From positions 1 through 49,050 of the forward strand of contig JAKSYS010000486.1 of NCBI GenBank assembly GCA_022925895.1: a DNA stretch of 49,050 nucleotides, read 5' to 3'. Position numbers and translations under genes: made by a program. Below are positions 1 to 9,908 of this stretch, in pieces (position 1 is the stretch's first letter; each line of letters begins with the position of its first letter). The notes beneath the pieces are model-generated. The model worked only from the letters and a program-made list of their open reading frames with translations. It was not told where the DNA came from and did not search any database. This DNA is from Fragilaria crotonensis (lineage: Eukaryota; Bacillariophyta; Fragilariophyceae; Fragilariales; Fragilariaceae).

Positions 1-125
1 TCCTGAGTCCTGAGTGTCCAGAATCCAGAGTAGCGACATACAGTGACGTGGCGGTGACTGGTTGGGAAACCCGCTTCATCATTGTCAAATCTCTATCGAG
101 CACAAATCAGCTAAGGCAGTTGACG

Positions 126-1217
126 ATGACTCAAGTCACGTTACTGTTAGCACTTGTCGCAACCGTGACCTTGATTCGATCAACTCAAGCTTGGACCACC
201 TTTGGAAATAAAGCAGCTGACATGAGTTTGGGCAAAAAGTCCACCGCGCTCGATGTTTTGACATATTTGAACCGATCCAACAAGCTTTTTCCGTACTACA
301 CACCGAATGAACCATCTGCACCTCCCGACACGTGCGCCGTCGCAGTTGTGACAGGTGGGAATGCTGGTATCGGTGCTGTATCGTGCAAGACTTTGGCGTT
401 GGCGGGAATGCAAGTGGTCCTTTGCGCTCGCAATGTGGAATCCGCACGTGCATTGGTGGATACGTGGCCGGACCACGTCTCGTCTCGCATCGACATTCAA
501 GCACTGGATTTGGCGAATCTAACGTCAGTGCAAGAGGCCGCCAAGAGTATACGTGAACGATACCCTGAGATTTCTATTTTGCTGAACAATGCTGGTGTCA
601 TGGCAATGCCCAAAAAGTCATTGACGGCGCAGGGGATTGAATTGCAATTTGGAACCAACCATGTTGGTCATCACATGTGGACGCGCCTGCTGTTGCCGCA
701 TTTGAATGATCGAGGCCGCATTGTGACAGTTGCATCCACCGCTCATACCATGGCATCTGGAAAAATTCAGTGGCAGCGGCCAGATTATTCGGCATGGAGA
801 GAATATGGGCAATCCAAATTGGCGAACATTTTGTTTGCGAAGCGTTTGCAAGAACTGTTGGTGCAGGAAGGAAAGACGGATATCCAATCTGTTTCCTTAC
901 ATCCAGGTGTCATTAGCACTTCGCTTTGGCAACACCTTCCGAGATTTCTCCAGCCATTAACAAGATTGATCGCGGACAAGACTGTCGATCAAGGAGCTGC
1001 CACCAGTGTCTATTGCTGCTTGGCCGACGATGTCCAAGGTGCGGCGTACTACAGTGATTGCAAGGTGAAACAACCGACACGCACCGCGGAGGATGCAACG
1101 ATGCGGAAGGAGTTGTGGGACTATACGGAAGCCTTGATACAGGAAAAGGGCTTTGAGCTCCCGAAGGAGCTGGTACGAGATGGCGTCAAGTCGTTGCAGG
1201 CAGAACCGACATTGTAG
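126..1217 (+). CDS. Short-chain dehydrogenase/reductase, retinol dehydrogenase/WWOX-like, with N-terminal signal
   Basis: A 363-residue protein of the classical SDR superfamily, expected to oxidise or reduce a lipid, retinoid or other carbonyl substrate with NAD(P)(H). The Rossmann motif TGGNAGIG lies at residues 76-83, NNAG at 154-157, the catalytic Ser at about 204, and YGQSK (Tyr227, Lys231) supplies the active site. The stretch around FGTNHVGHHMWTRLLLPHL is typical of retinol dehydrogenase-like members. The start at 126 is the first in-frame ATG; the open frame extends upstream only through a GTG. Residues 1-20 form a hydrophobic signal-like segment ending STQAW, which resembles a diatom signal cleavage site with an aromatic +1 residue, so ER or plastid targeting is possible. 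No intron is needed. The 3' end overlaps the convergent EMC3 frame by 32 nt. The substrate cannot be assigned. Confidence 0.85.
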   Translation: MTQVTLLLALVATVTLIRSTQAWTTFGNKAADMSLGKKSTALDVLTYLNRSNKLFPYYTPNEPSAPPDTCAVAVVTGGNAGIGAVSCKTLALAGMQVVLCARNVESARALVDTWPDHVSSRIDIQALDLANLTSVQEAAKSIRERYPEISILLNNAGVMAMPKKSLTAQGIELQFGTNHVGHHMWTRLLLPHLNDRGRIVTVASTAHTMASGKIQWQRPDYSAWREYGQSKLANILFAKRLQELLVQEGKTDIQSVSLHPGVISTSLWQHLPRFLQPLTRLIADKTVDQGAATSVYCCLADDVQGAAYYSDCKVKQPTRTAEDATMRKELWDYTEALIQEKGFELPKELVRDGVKSLQAEPTL

Positions 1218-2347
1218 CGTTAGCGTTGCAGTACCAAAAACAATAAGCGTAACGACTGTGTTTAGTATCTAGTACGCCATCATGGAGTGAATGATGTTCA
1301 GGCAATGGTTGAAGGTTATGGGCTTCAGGTTGCGTACAACTATCACTTCCGAGGGTAACTACACTCGCTTCTTCGCCTTGGAAGAAACGCTTCCGTAGCC
1401 AAACAAGTCCGCATTGATTTTCATTCTTTGGATATTTGCTTCCCAACAAGCGGCGCTCAACGTCGTCAAGATCTGACTTTGGCTTGCTCAAGAGTTCCAG
1501 ATTATCGGCCTCTAGTGTCAACATTTTCGGAGCATCAAATTTAGCTGGCCCGATTGCGGCAGCGCCAAGGCCGAGTTGGTGTTGCAACTTCATCGATTCA
1601 ATTTGTTCCTGACTCGGGTCGCCGATTGCCATGCGGAAGAAAGCGCGGAGACCGAACATGACGAGAAAGTACCATGACACAGATGAGACGTATGAGGTAT
1701 CGAGGTTGGAGGTAAACTCGCCCAAACCCTTCTGAAACATCATTTTGAATCCTCGTGTCAGAGGAAAGGGGACTTTGAGAAGGATGAAACCCTGGAAAAA
1801 GTGAGATATTCCCTGCATCATAACCATGTTTTGAACCATGAATGCTGGCAAGTCAGTCAAGAGGACATGGGGTTAGAAAGACGACAAATGTCCAATAACC
1901 AAACGTATTCCGATTCTCGTTTGACCTACCCATATTTCCCTTCATTCCATCCATCATGGCCATTGGGTTCATAGGATCAGCTGCTTGCGTATCTTGTGCG
2001 GTCTCTGCTTCTTTCGTTGCCCATTCGGCTTCCTTACGCAAATAGCCTTCCTCTCTATCCGAATAAAACTTGCGCCTCGCCTCCCATTTACTTTGACTAA
2101 TAAAATTGGCATTTCCAGTCCGAATTCTCATGGCACACGACAAGAGATTCTTCCCACGCGACTCTACTTTGGGCATGGGCTTCGGATTTGCCTTGAGCAA
2201 GATCCCCGAATAGTGACGCAGCAACCCCGCACAGACCATGATCACCAACAGTGGTAGCACCACCCAATCGCGAATGTCGGAATCCAAAAGCAGCGTCTGT
2301 TCGGACAATCCCGATGGGACCGCGCCGGTTGCGTGAATTGGAGTCAT
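1186..2347 (-). CDS. EMC3: ER membrane protein complex subunit 3
   Basis: EMC3 (TMEM111) is the Oxa1/YidC-like core subunit of the ER membrane insertase. Exon 1 (2347-1930) starts with the family-typical LLLDSDIRDWVVLPLLVI and RHYSGILL. Exon 2 starts at 1844 and carries NMVMMQG, FILLKVPFPLTRGFK and VSSVSWYFLVMFGLR, all close to animal and yeast EMC3. The intron (1929-1845, 85 nt) has donor GTAGGT and acceptor GCCAG, is phase 1, and joins NM to AFMVQNM, as the family requires. The spliced product is about 358 residues, against about 260 for human EMC3. The excess is a C-terminal tail of about 80-90 residues with no family match, whose last codons overlap the 3' end of the SDR gene. The true stop may therefore be earlier, through a small indel or an unrecognised intron. 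Identity is secure; the C-terminus is not. Confidence 0.9.
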
Positions 2348-2918
2348 TGAAACTAGTTGTGGAGGTAAGTATTAGATTATGTGTCCGGTGGAAGAAGTGT
2401 GCAGCAGGGGAGTGTATCCACTTGAATCAATGCTGCCGCAATCAGCCTTATTAGAGGCCTCTTATTGCCGATCAAGAGCAAGACCACCACAAGCAGTGTG
2501 GCCCCCGTCAGTTTTCCTTGCCTTGTAATAAGGGCAGTTTCAAATCGTTATTAAACCGTTGTAATACTCTAGTACCAGTACACCAGTACATATTCGCAAG
2601 GATCCTCGCCACACACTCTCATGTGTGGGATGCTCGTCATGTCTTAATGCTCTCCATCTCCCTACACAATCTCTAGAGAGAGCAGTCAAAACTAGTTCAA
2701 GTGCACCTTAGCTTCGAGACAAGGAATTGGATGGCATCTGGTCCCGAACATAAGCACCTTAGCATTCCTACAAATACCATCATTTTACCACCGTAGACGA
2801 AACTTCAGAGTAAAGCTCGATTGTGACAGCAATGTGCGCACAGCAAACTACCGTTAGTTTATATTCCTGTCATTTACAAATATTCCCCAGTGTAGTGGAT
2901 AAGCAACCTTGTCATTGC
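2348..2918. other. Intergenic, EMC3 upstream region
   Basis: No coding sequence is supported here. About 225-245 nt upstream of the EMC3 ATG is a tight GTAC cluster, GTACCAGTACACCAGTAC at 2572-2589. This kind of motif recurs upstream of many genes in the window. Confidence 0.6.
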
Positions 2919-3605
2919 TTATTCCACTTTACATTCCAAAGATTTTGGATCCAACCGCCGGATTTCAAACTGCCGTTGGTAGAACTCCGCCACAACCAAC
3001 AAACTAGCCAAAAGGGGATAGCAGTGCCATGAGAAATGCCAAAACACAAAATTGTCTCGATGCAAATCAGCCTGTGCTTTGGCCGACTGAAGGAAGCAGT
3101 ATATGGCAATCATCTCTACCACGATTGTGGCGAAGATCATGAGGGATGACACATTATTGGCAACATAGGCCATGACACGACACACTTCAATGACTGCAGC
3201 GGGGGTGGCCATGGCACGATCCATCACATGAATGATGGATTCATCAGTCATGAACACATAGTCGGCAAGGAAGGATAGTGGCGCTGCATTTTTGCATTCG
3301 AAGGAAGTTTACGGTCGCGTGAGGTTGGAAGAGTAGTACTTAACAAAGGCATTCGTCATCAGGGTGTTGCGGCACTCACCTTGTAGGAAGATCATGGCGA
3401 ACGCAGTCGCACGATAAGGAAATTTGCTTTTCTTTGCCCAAGGAGGTTCTACAAGTAGCATGACAATGCCATAGATGGCATAATGCCAACTCGATGCGCC
3501 GAACCACCATGGTAGGGCGAGGTCCATGCCGAAAAAACTCATTCTCGTCTTGAAAAACCATTGTTGAAACCCATTCCAGTCAGAAAGCTCGTGGAAGTGT
3601 GTCAT
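2919..3605 (-). CDS. Uncharacterised multi-pass membrane protein (two exons)
   Basis: The predicted product is 196 residues from two exons: 3605-3380 and 3283-2919. The 96-nt intron has a perfect donor (GTGAGT) and acceptor (TGCAG), phase 1, and fuses MIFLQ to APLSFLADYVF in frame. Hydropathy suggests about four membrane segments: around WHYAIYGIVMLLVE, the segment spanning the splice junction, MIFATIVVEMIAIYCFL, and the stretch after HFSWHCYPLLA. The last contains two His separated by three residues (HFSWH), a pattern seen in several membrane hydrolase families, but this is not enough to assign one. The clean splice and preserved frame argue for a real gene. The start is the first in-frame ATG. 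Confidence 0.6.
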
Positions 3606-4527
3606 CTTCGAAAGAACAACACTTGGGAAGGAACGGAAAGTACTTGGATTTCGCTGCTGAACGTCAGCAGCGATGCTAGGTTCACAAGCCGAAAAAAGTG
3701 TGGAGACATGAGAACGTCGTTGCGATCGGCTTGTTCAACAGATACGACAAATATTACGTGAATATGGTATACACCCAGTACATTGATAACCACGGTATGC
3801 ATAGTACACCGTACACTGACTACTTGTTGCAAATTCGTTTTGTGCATTGGGCACGTACTATACGTTTCACTCCGCATGGATATGATGACATCACCAGCTG
3901 AATCTCGGTGCATGCGACAGTATGCAACCTTCGACTTGTACCCGAGTAGTCCAGTACAAGTACTGGAGTGCAAGCCAGGTTGCAAGCTACTAGCAACGAG
4001 ACCGACACAAGAGTGCAATTTTAAACAACATATCTACTCAAGCTCTCTGGCTCTATACTCAAGGCAGGAAAAACTACTTGTAGGGTAGCGGTTAAGCAAC
4101 GAGCAAGGATACTCCAGACTGCAGAGTACTGCGCAGCAAACTCTTATTCTACTCTAGCTAGTAGTAGGGGTTATAGGAGACATACCTCTTTTGACAGCAA
4201 GGAGTGCATAATCTTTTTGAAGTATTATGTCATCATGTCTCAATTCTCAACAGATACTCAGGTACCTGGAGTACGGGTATCAACGGTTTTGTATATTGTA
4301 TCTCACAACTTAACCTTCAACAACGACGTCTATCTCGTGAGTTCTATGTACATGTACTTCGCATTTGGATGCACATCGGTGGCAACCACCAGGAACATTT
4401 TCGGATTCTCAATAGCTACCAGCGTCTACTTCCTTCGTCACTGGTCTCATCAACTCCGACGAGCGATAGGCAAGGTCGTTCCATTCTCTCAACGGGCTGT
4501 TCAACGTTATGAAGGCATCGGAACATT
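3606..4527. other. Intergenic, GTAC-rich
   Basis: Between the membrane protein and NAR1 there is no convincing coding sequence; the short frames overlap one another and lack family features. It contains the perfect inverted repeat CCAGTACAAGTACTGG at 3951-3966 and further GTAC-rich stretches, for example near 4261-4275. Confidence 0.55.
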
Positions 4528-6276
4528 CTACCACTGTGTATCTTGTACAGCCACCCCGGCCGCAGCCCCCAACGAGTGTTGAAGAGGAGGAACAACGTGA
4601 AAACGTGTATGAAGTTGCAATTGAGCTTCCGGACCAAATGGACCGGAGGGGCACGATTTGGAATACACATCCATGTTCATGGCATTGACATCCAAACAAG
4701 ACAAAACACTGCATCGAGCTTGTGTTTCGGCGACGCGTTGGCGAGTTTCCTTGGGAGATTCGCGATCGGCTAACCGTACTTGACCACCACCATTAAGGCA
4801 ACCGGATGGACAAGCCATGGCTTCGATGTAATCATATTCAAGTTCGTTCTTATCCATTGGTTGGAGGATGCGCTGCAGTGTCTGAAAGCCATAGGCAGTA
4901 GCAAATCGTAACACAGGAACGGCATCATCCACAACAGGCCGCTGCATAGAGTAGCTTCCGTCAGATAATCGGTACAGCGTTACCGCATGATAGTCCTTTT
5001 TTCTTGACGCGGCGACTCGTGCACTCATTTTTCCGCGCTTCTCGACAGGGCTCCAAGGGAGTTGTCCCTCAACATTGAACCCGAATAAATTCTTGGCGGC
5101 AAATCGAAAGATAAAATCAGCATATCCACCCGAACTGTGGGCGAAAAAGTCATCCTCGTTGAACGTTTGGGTGTTGAAGGAATCGTCTGATCCAACCTCG
5201 ACCAGCACCACCACACTCGAGTCCTCACAACCATCAGTGCCCAGAGATGTGACGGATGGTGCAGGCTCCAGCGATTCAACATACTCTCGCATAACCTTTA
5301 CATCGGAAGAGTTACAGGTTTCACGGATCAAGTCGATCCACTCGCTAGTCGTAATGACCAAGTCCACATCGGGTTGATCATTCACAGTAAAATCTCGGCG
5401 GGACGCCTCGAGCTTCTTATCGTGACATGGCATAATCCCAACGTGCCAGAACTGTTTCACACCAGTCAAATTGTGCTCTTGCGATGTAAAATACGAACCG
5501 GCCAGAGCCATGGGCGATTTGGTCGTGGCCAAATGCGGCACGTGGTTAGGGTATGATTTTTCGACCAGGCACACAACGGCAGGGCAGGAGGATGATACAA
5601 GGGGTAGGTGGGATTCACTCCTCGCCGTGTGAGTAACAATCGTTCCATCATGTAGCAACTGAGACTGCGTCGCGGAGAGCGCAATTGAAGCCGGGGGCGG
5701 TGCCGTCGTCACTCGGCCGCGATTGTAGGCATGACAGAATTCTCGGGCAGCTTCCTGCAGGGACCAATGGAGCGGGACTTGACCATCGAGCACTACAGAA
5801 GCTCGGCAGGTCTGGTGAAGAAGAGTTGCGAGCTTTCGTCTTGATATGGTAGCTTCTGGTAAATCCAAGTGACGTAGCACGTCGGCCCAAGATGCTGGCG
5901 ACACTGTGAAAACGATCGACGGAGCTGTGTGTGGACTCGACAGTTCTAGCGTAGCTAACTTTTCCCGAAGAGTCTTTAACGAGTGTTGTTCCACAAGAAC
6001 GGTTTCCGCTGAAGTCACACATCCAGAGCATGCCAAGCAATCTGCCATGGTCACTTTGGCAGTCTCGGTAGGGGCTGTAGGAATGCCAACAATATCGGAA
6101 GGTTTTCGTTTCCTACGAATCGTACGTGTTCTCGGGACAACGACGGCTACTTCCTTCGAGGGCATGTCAATCGCATTGTCCTGCTTAGTATTGACACTTT
6201 CAGCGAAGAGCGGATTGACGCAGGCTTGCGAAGGACCCAAGTAGTCATCGACATTGCTCAGGAAGACGGACGACAT
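4528..6276 (-). CDS. NAR1: Cytosolic Fe-S cluster assembly factor NAR1 (iron-only hydrogenase-like, CIAO3/NARFL)
   Basis: A 582-residue single-exon protein. NAR1 receives 4Fe-4S clusters from the NBP35/CFD1 scaffold and hands them to the CIA targeting complex in the cytosol. The start at 6276 gives MSSVFLSNVDDYLGPSQAC, matching the conserved NAR1 N-terminus; the frame upstream (to 6564) is unrelated sequence. The N-terminal cluster ligands appear as Cys19 and the DCLACSGC motif (Cys80, Cys83, Cys86), followed by VTSAETVLVEQH. The hydrogenase-like part includes GIMPCHDKK, a FEDDFF-like acidic stretch, GGYADFIFRFAAKNLFG and ACPSGCLNGGGQ, which carry the remaining cluster cysteines. The protein ends in Trp (DTQW), as NAR1 and many CIA clients do. 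Upstream DNA (6383-6450 and 6529-6548) is GTAC-rich. Identification is firm. Confidence 0.95.
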   Translation of the reverse strand: MSSVFLSNVDDYLGPSQACVNPLFAESVNTKQDNAIDMPSKEVAVVVPRTRTIRRKRKPSDIVGIPTAPTETAKVTMADCLACSGCVTSAETVLVEQHSLKTLREKLATLELSSPHTAPSIVFTVSPASWADVLRHLDLPEATISRRKLATLLHQTCRASVVLDGQVPLHWSLQEAAREFCHAYNRGRVTTAPPPASIALSATQSQLLHDGTIVTHTARSESHLPLVSSSCPAVVCLVEKSYPNHVPHLATTKSPMALAGSYFTSQEHNLTGVKQFWHVGIMPCHDKKLEASRRDFTVNDQPDVDLVITTSEWIDLIRETCNSSDVKVMREYVESLEPAPSVTSLGTDGCEDSSVVVLVEVGSDDSFNTQTFNEDDFFAHSSGGYADFIFRFAAKNLFGFNVEGQLPWSPVEKRGKMSARVAASRKKDYHAVTLYRLSDGSYSMQRPVVDDAVPVLRFATAYGFQTLQRILQPMDKNELEYDYIEAMACPSGCLNGGGQVRLADRESPKETRQRVAETQARCSVLSCLDVNAMNMDVYSKSCPSGPFGPEAQLQLHTRFHVVPPLQHSLGAAAGVAVQDTQW

Positions 6277-6382
6277 GAATCGATAAGTACAAAATTGTGA
6301 TATCTGTGAAAAAGTGAAATCGGACTGGCCGCATCGCCGCATCCCGGAAAGAGACAGGAGACACGACAGTATTTGTGTCAAA

Positions 6383-6548
6383 TAGTACTGGGACCGGTAC
6401 AAGTACCTTGTACTCCAGTGGATATACTGGCGTACCTTGTACTCCAGTATGAAAGTAAGAATGAATGAGTGGCCACTGCGCACAGTCCACGGTAAAATGT
6501 TAGCATGCGGGTTTTCGTAGTATTCATAAGTACTCCAGTACCTGGTAC
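6383..6548. promoter_or_regulatory. GTAC-rich blocks upstream of NAR1 (putative promoter element)
   Basis: Two blocks of the palindrome GTAC and its near relatives, at about 6383-6450 and 6529-6548 (AGTACTCCAGTACCTGGTAC), lie 107-272 nt upstream of the NAR1 ATG. Similar blocks precede many other genes here. The enrichment is seen directly; a promoter role is inferred. Confidence 0.35.
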
Positions 6549-6580
6549 GACCGGTTCTGTGCATACACGCTAGCTAGTAC

Positions 6581-7289
6581 CTACCGTATTTCTCGGTGTC
6601 CTGTCTACACCAAATGTACAAAAAAATTGGCGAGTGGAGACAGGACTCCGAGTATTTGCCCTACGACAGACATACGTTTTGCGTATTAATTGCTTGTAAA
6701 ATTTGTATTCGTGCCTTGGCCTCCACCCTCAACCATAAATCTATCGCATTTCAAAGAACGTCTTCACAATGTCCCCACTCCATAAGACCAACATGAGACG
6801 TGATAATAGTCAATAAGGCAATAGAATGCGCAGAGGATGGTCATTCCATGTGCTGTAACATGTTAACTAATCGTTGTTTTCGACGCGGATATAGCATTGA
6901 ATGCAAAAAGCGGTCAAGGTCAGATAAACCTCAGGGACAAACAATGGTTGTGATTTGTCACTCAGACTTCTGGCTCGACATCGACCATGTCTGAATTTGC
7001 ATGTATACATCGTATACGTTCGTTATTGGTTGATAGGACAAGGAATGAGTGTCTGTATTGAACGATCATACTCTGAACATGTGAGTTGGACCAAGATATC
7101 TCCATTTTGTTGAGCAAGACTCCCCTATCATGTCGTATATCAATTTGTTCGTCTCAATGTCATTAACAAATTTGCTCAGTACAACAAAAGCTGTAGATGA
7201 CTTGACGAGAAGATACGAGTAAATGTACATAAATTTTGGCCTGTGTAGACAGGACAACGAGGGAAACACGACACCGAGAAATACGGTAG
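6581..7289. mobile_element. Short element with terminal inverted repeats (MITE-like or decayed transposon)
   Basis: CTACCGTATTTCTCGGTGTC at 6581-6600 recurs as a perfect inverted copy at 7270-7289. The next block, CTGTCTACAC (6601-6610), recurs inverted at 7243-7252. The right end carries 17 extra bases between the two blocks. The ends therefore face each other about 0.7 kb apart, as in a non-autonomous DNA transposon. Both outer ends abut a TAC/GTAC context, but no clear target-site duplication was found. The interior has no convincing gene. Confidence 0.45.
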
Positions 7290-7312
7290 TACATTGTACT
7301 CTGAATGGCAAC

Positions 7313-7328
7313 CTACTACTAGTAGTAG
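7313..7328. repeat. Perfect 16-bp palindrome
   Basis: CTACTACTAGTAGTAG is self-complementary and sits just outside the inverted-repeat element, in a tract rich in CTAGTAG/TAGTAGC. Function unknown. Confidence 0.5.
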
Positions 7329-7834
7329 CTAGTAGTAGCTACATGTAGTAGTTGAGCAAAGTTGACTTCATGTACTGTTTGTTCACTGTTCACTCAAAAC
7401 CTGGACAGGATGGGCGGAGTTGAGCAACCGCTACTCTACTAGAAGTAGATGATACTCGTATCATAGACTGCGAATGCTCCATACTCAACAGCACTCCTTG
7501 ATATCATGAGAGCATTCTCTACATTAGTCAAGCGTTCTTTGTTCGTGGAGAAGTCGCCGCTCTCTTTCTCTGCACAAATTCAAACCCGCTAGACTGAGAA
7601 AATATGGAAGAGCAATCTTGTGGAATATGCTTCGGAACGTTCGCACAGCAAGCGCCTCTGAATCCACAAGTACAGTTCAGAACAGATGTCAGATAATCTG
7701 TGAATTCCTTCTTCGATTCATGCTCAGGAGTACGCTTCCCCTTGCGTCCAACAATACATCCATATAGCCTCGACTGCACCCACAAGAACGATCCAGAAAG
7801 CAGTCTGTCCTTACGAGCCTTGGTAGTCGGAGGT

Positions 7835-9301
7835 ATGGATGCACTCATCCCACATGCGCATCTGGATGAATATTCTAGAACCATCGCTGCATCGTCGGAA
7901 TACGAGACTGTCATGACCCAGAACAAAAGTATTTACGATCTCTTGCACGAGACTCCTACGAATTGGAATCTTATCCAACACCGTGCCAAGGTCGACAAGG
8001 CGTCCTTTCCGAAGGACTTCATTGCACTCATGTTTATGCTTGGAGAACCGGGACCTAGCTTGCAACTCTTGGAATGGTTCATGGTGGAATTTAGCGACTC
8101 CGCTGGTTACTTGGGATTTGGTTGCTCCTCCGATCAAGAGCTACCCCCTCGGGCGATGCGTTGGGTGCGATCCTCCATTGCCGGAATGGGATGGCACCTG
8201 CATTCCAAATACCCGCACGGTACGGAAGGCTTTTTTGCTAACCTCGAGTCTCTGGAAGGAGCCAAGGCCATCATTGCAGCATTTCACGGCACGGAATTTA
8301 TTCAATCATCGCTTTATGCCTACATATTTGATGCTCACGCAAGAGATTTGAGAAGCAACAGGTACGAATACTTTGCCGGATTGTTGGAGACGTATCTCCT
8401 GAAAACTGTCTCTCGAGCAGATGAAAAATGGTTTCTGCGAGGAAACAAGTTTTTAGTCGGGCATGCTCTGCTGTATCTGTTCAATGAACACTGGCTCCGA
8501 TACGACGGCCCTTCTCGCAACGCCGTGATGATCTGCATTTCTTTTGTGCACGAGCATGACAACACCGCATTCGGTCAACAAAATGACGCTTGCAGTACGG
8601 CCCTTGACGTCGTCTTGACTAGGCCTGGCATTTTTCCAGTGATAATTGAGGGGAGATTAGGAAAGGACAAGGCACCGATGTTTCATTATTTTATGGTGAA
8701 GGAATTGGTGAAAATTTGTCCGTCCTCTTGTTTGCTTCGAAATGGTGCAGGTCAGCTTCCAATTCACGTCGTATTCGACCAGGTCAACCATCCATTGAGA
8801 AATCAGCTCATTTCCTTGCTACTTGAGGCAGCTCCAGAGGTAGTGGAACGGCGCTGCTTGTCAACTGGCTTGTATCCCTTTCAAATCGCTGCTGTGAATG
8901 GAGCCCCGTTTTCCGGTTGTTCCTGCTCCAGTTGTTATACCGTGGGAGTGTCGCTCAGTAATATCTATACCTTGTTGCGACTTTGTCCGGCACTTGTTGC
9001 CACTGCTATCCCATTCGTTTCCAAAACTTGTACCAAGCTCGAGATCGCGCGTGCCATAGCATCCCTGGCCGTGTCTCGTAAGCGACGGGAGGTTATCCGC
9101 TTGAAGAGGGAGTTGGAGATTGCGGAATGCGCTCTTTCGCTTTGCGAAGTGCATCTGAAAATGTTTGATGAAATGGGTGACGATCATGGTGGCGGGGAGG
9201 AACGCGAATTCAGCGGCGATGGGTATGACCCCGACGAGTGCTTGTGCACCGAGAATGAACGACGCCTCGCATCAAATAGTGGAGTCCTTCAGACATATTG
9301 A
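7835..9301 (+). CDS. Ankyrin-like repeat protein, function unknown
   Basis: A 488-residue soluble protein starting at the first in-frame ATG (7835); the frame extends to 7700 only through a GTG. The middle part has degenerate ankyrin-type units, for example NGAGQLPIHVVFDQ followed by LISLLLEAAPEVVERRC, then TGLYPFQIAAVNGAP and LLRLCPALVATAIP. This 'L..L.P....' style is common in large families of stramenopile and diatom ankyrin proteins. A basic helical stretch follows (SRKRREVIRLKRELEIAECALSL), probably a short coiled coil, then an acidic Asp/Glu-rich tail ending LQTY. No catalytic motif, signal or TM segment is visible. Family membership is moderately supported; function is not assignable. 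Confidence 0.65.
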   Translation: MDALIPHAHLDEYSRTIAASSEYETVMTQNKSIYDLLHETPTNWNLIQHRAKVDKASFPKDFIALMFMLGEPGPSLQLLEWFMVEFSDSAGYLGFGCSSDQELPPRAMRWVRSSIAGMGWHLHSKYPHGTEGFFANLESLEGAKAIIAAFHGTEFIQSSLYAYIFDAHARDLRSNRYEYFAGLLETYLLKTVSRADEKWFLRGNKFLVGHALLYLFNEHWLRYDGPSRNAVMICISFVHEHDNTAFGQQNDACSTALDVVLTRPGIFPVIIEGRLGKDKAPMFHYFMVKELVKICPSSCLLRNGAGQLPIHVVFDQVNHPLRNQLISLLLEAAPEVVERRCLSTGLYPFQIAAVNGAPFSGCSCSSCYTVGVSLSNIYTLLRLCPALVATAIPFVSKTCTKLEIARAIASLAVSRKRREVIRLKRELEIAECALSLCEVHLKMFDEMGDDHGGGEEREFSGDGYDPDECLCTENERRLASNSGVLQTY

Positions 9302-9908
9302 CATGAAAGCGAACAACTGTCTTGCGTCATTAACCGAAGTCGTGGCTGACTCTCCTTCTCCCGTTAAATGTGCAATGCAGTCCTCCAACAATTTTTCTGT
9401 GGCGAAGCACTGAGTATCAAGGATAGGTTCGAGCCAAAAGCAAGGCCGTTTTGAGTAAAACCGCGTTATTTTGTTTTCATGGAGATATCATTGCTTCCCT
9501 GATTGTGATCCCCACTTATGCGCATTCCTATGTAGTGGTAGCTGCTTAGGTTTATCATAAGATGTCCGTATTCTAAATTCTTCCCACTTACGAGCATTCA
9601 TGTGAAGTTGGGGTACTGTATCGTGCAGTTTCTAGCTGCTATGGTACATCATCAGATCTATAGGCTATTATATGGAATAGGATCATCTATCTGGTATATT
9701 CTACAAAGTTCAATGCAAATGTTGAGACCGTTAAGAAAATCGTGAAGGTGCCGCGTTTTCATGCCATCGCCAAAGCAAAGGAGAGAAGTTGAACTCAACC
9801 CCCCCGCCAAGGAAGGAGGTGTGGATTGCAGCCCGACTACTTGTACTCCGAGAACACCAGTGACACAACTGCCATACGCTATATTTATCCCTGCGAAAAG
9901 CAGCCATT
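9302..9908. other. Intergenic between convergent genes
   Basis: About 600 nt lie between the convergent ankyrin-like and AAA ATPase genes. No supported gene; one C7 tract near 9795. Probably 3' UTRs and spacer. Confidence 0.5.

Noticed and set aside
6277..6564. N-terminal extension of NAR1 by 96 codons
   Set aside because: The conserved NAR1 N-terminus begins at 6276; the upstream translation is unrelated and is GTAC-rich spacer.
9424..9436. tRNA T-arm-like string GGTTCGAGCC
   Set aside because: No acceptor stem, D-arm or anticodon arm could be paired around it.
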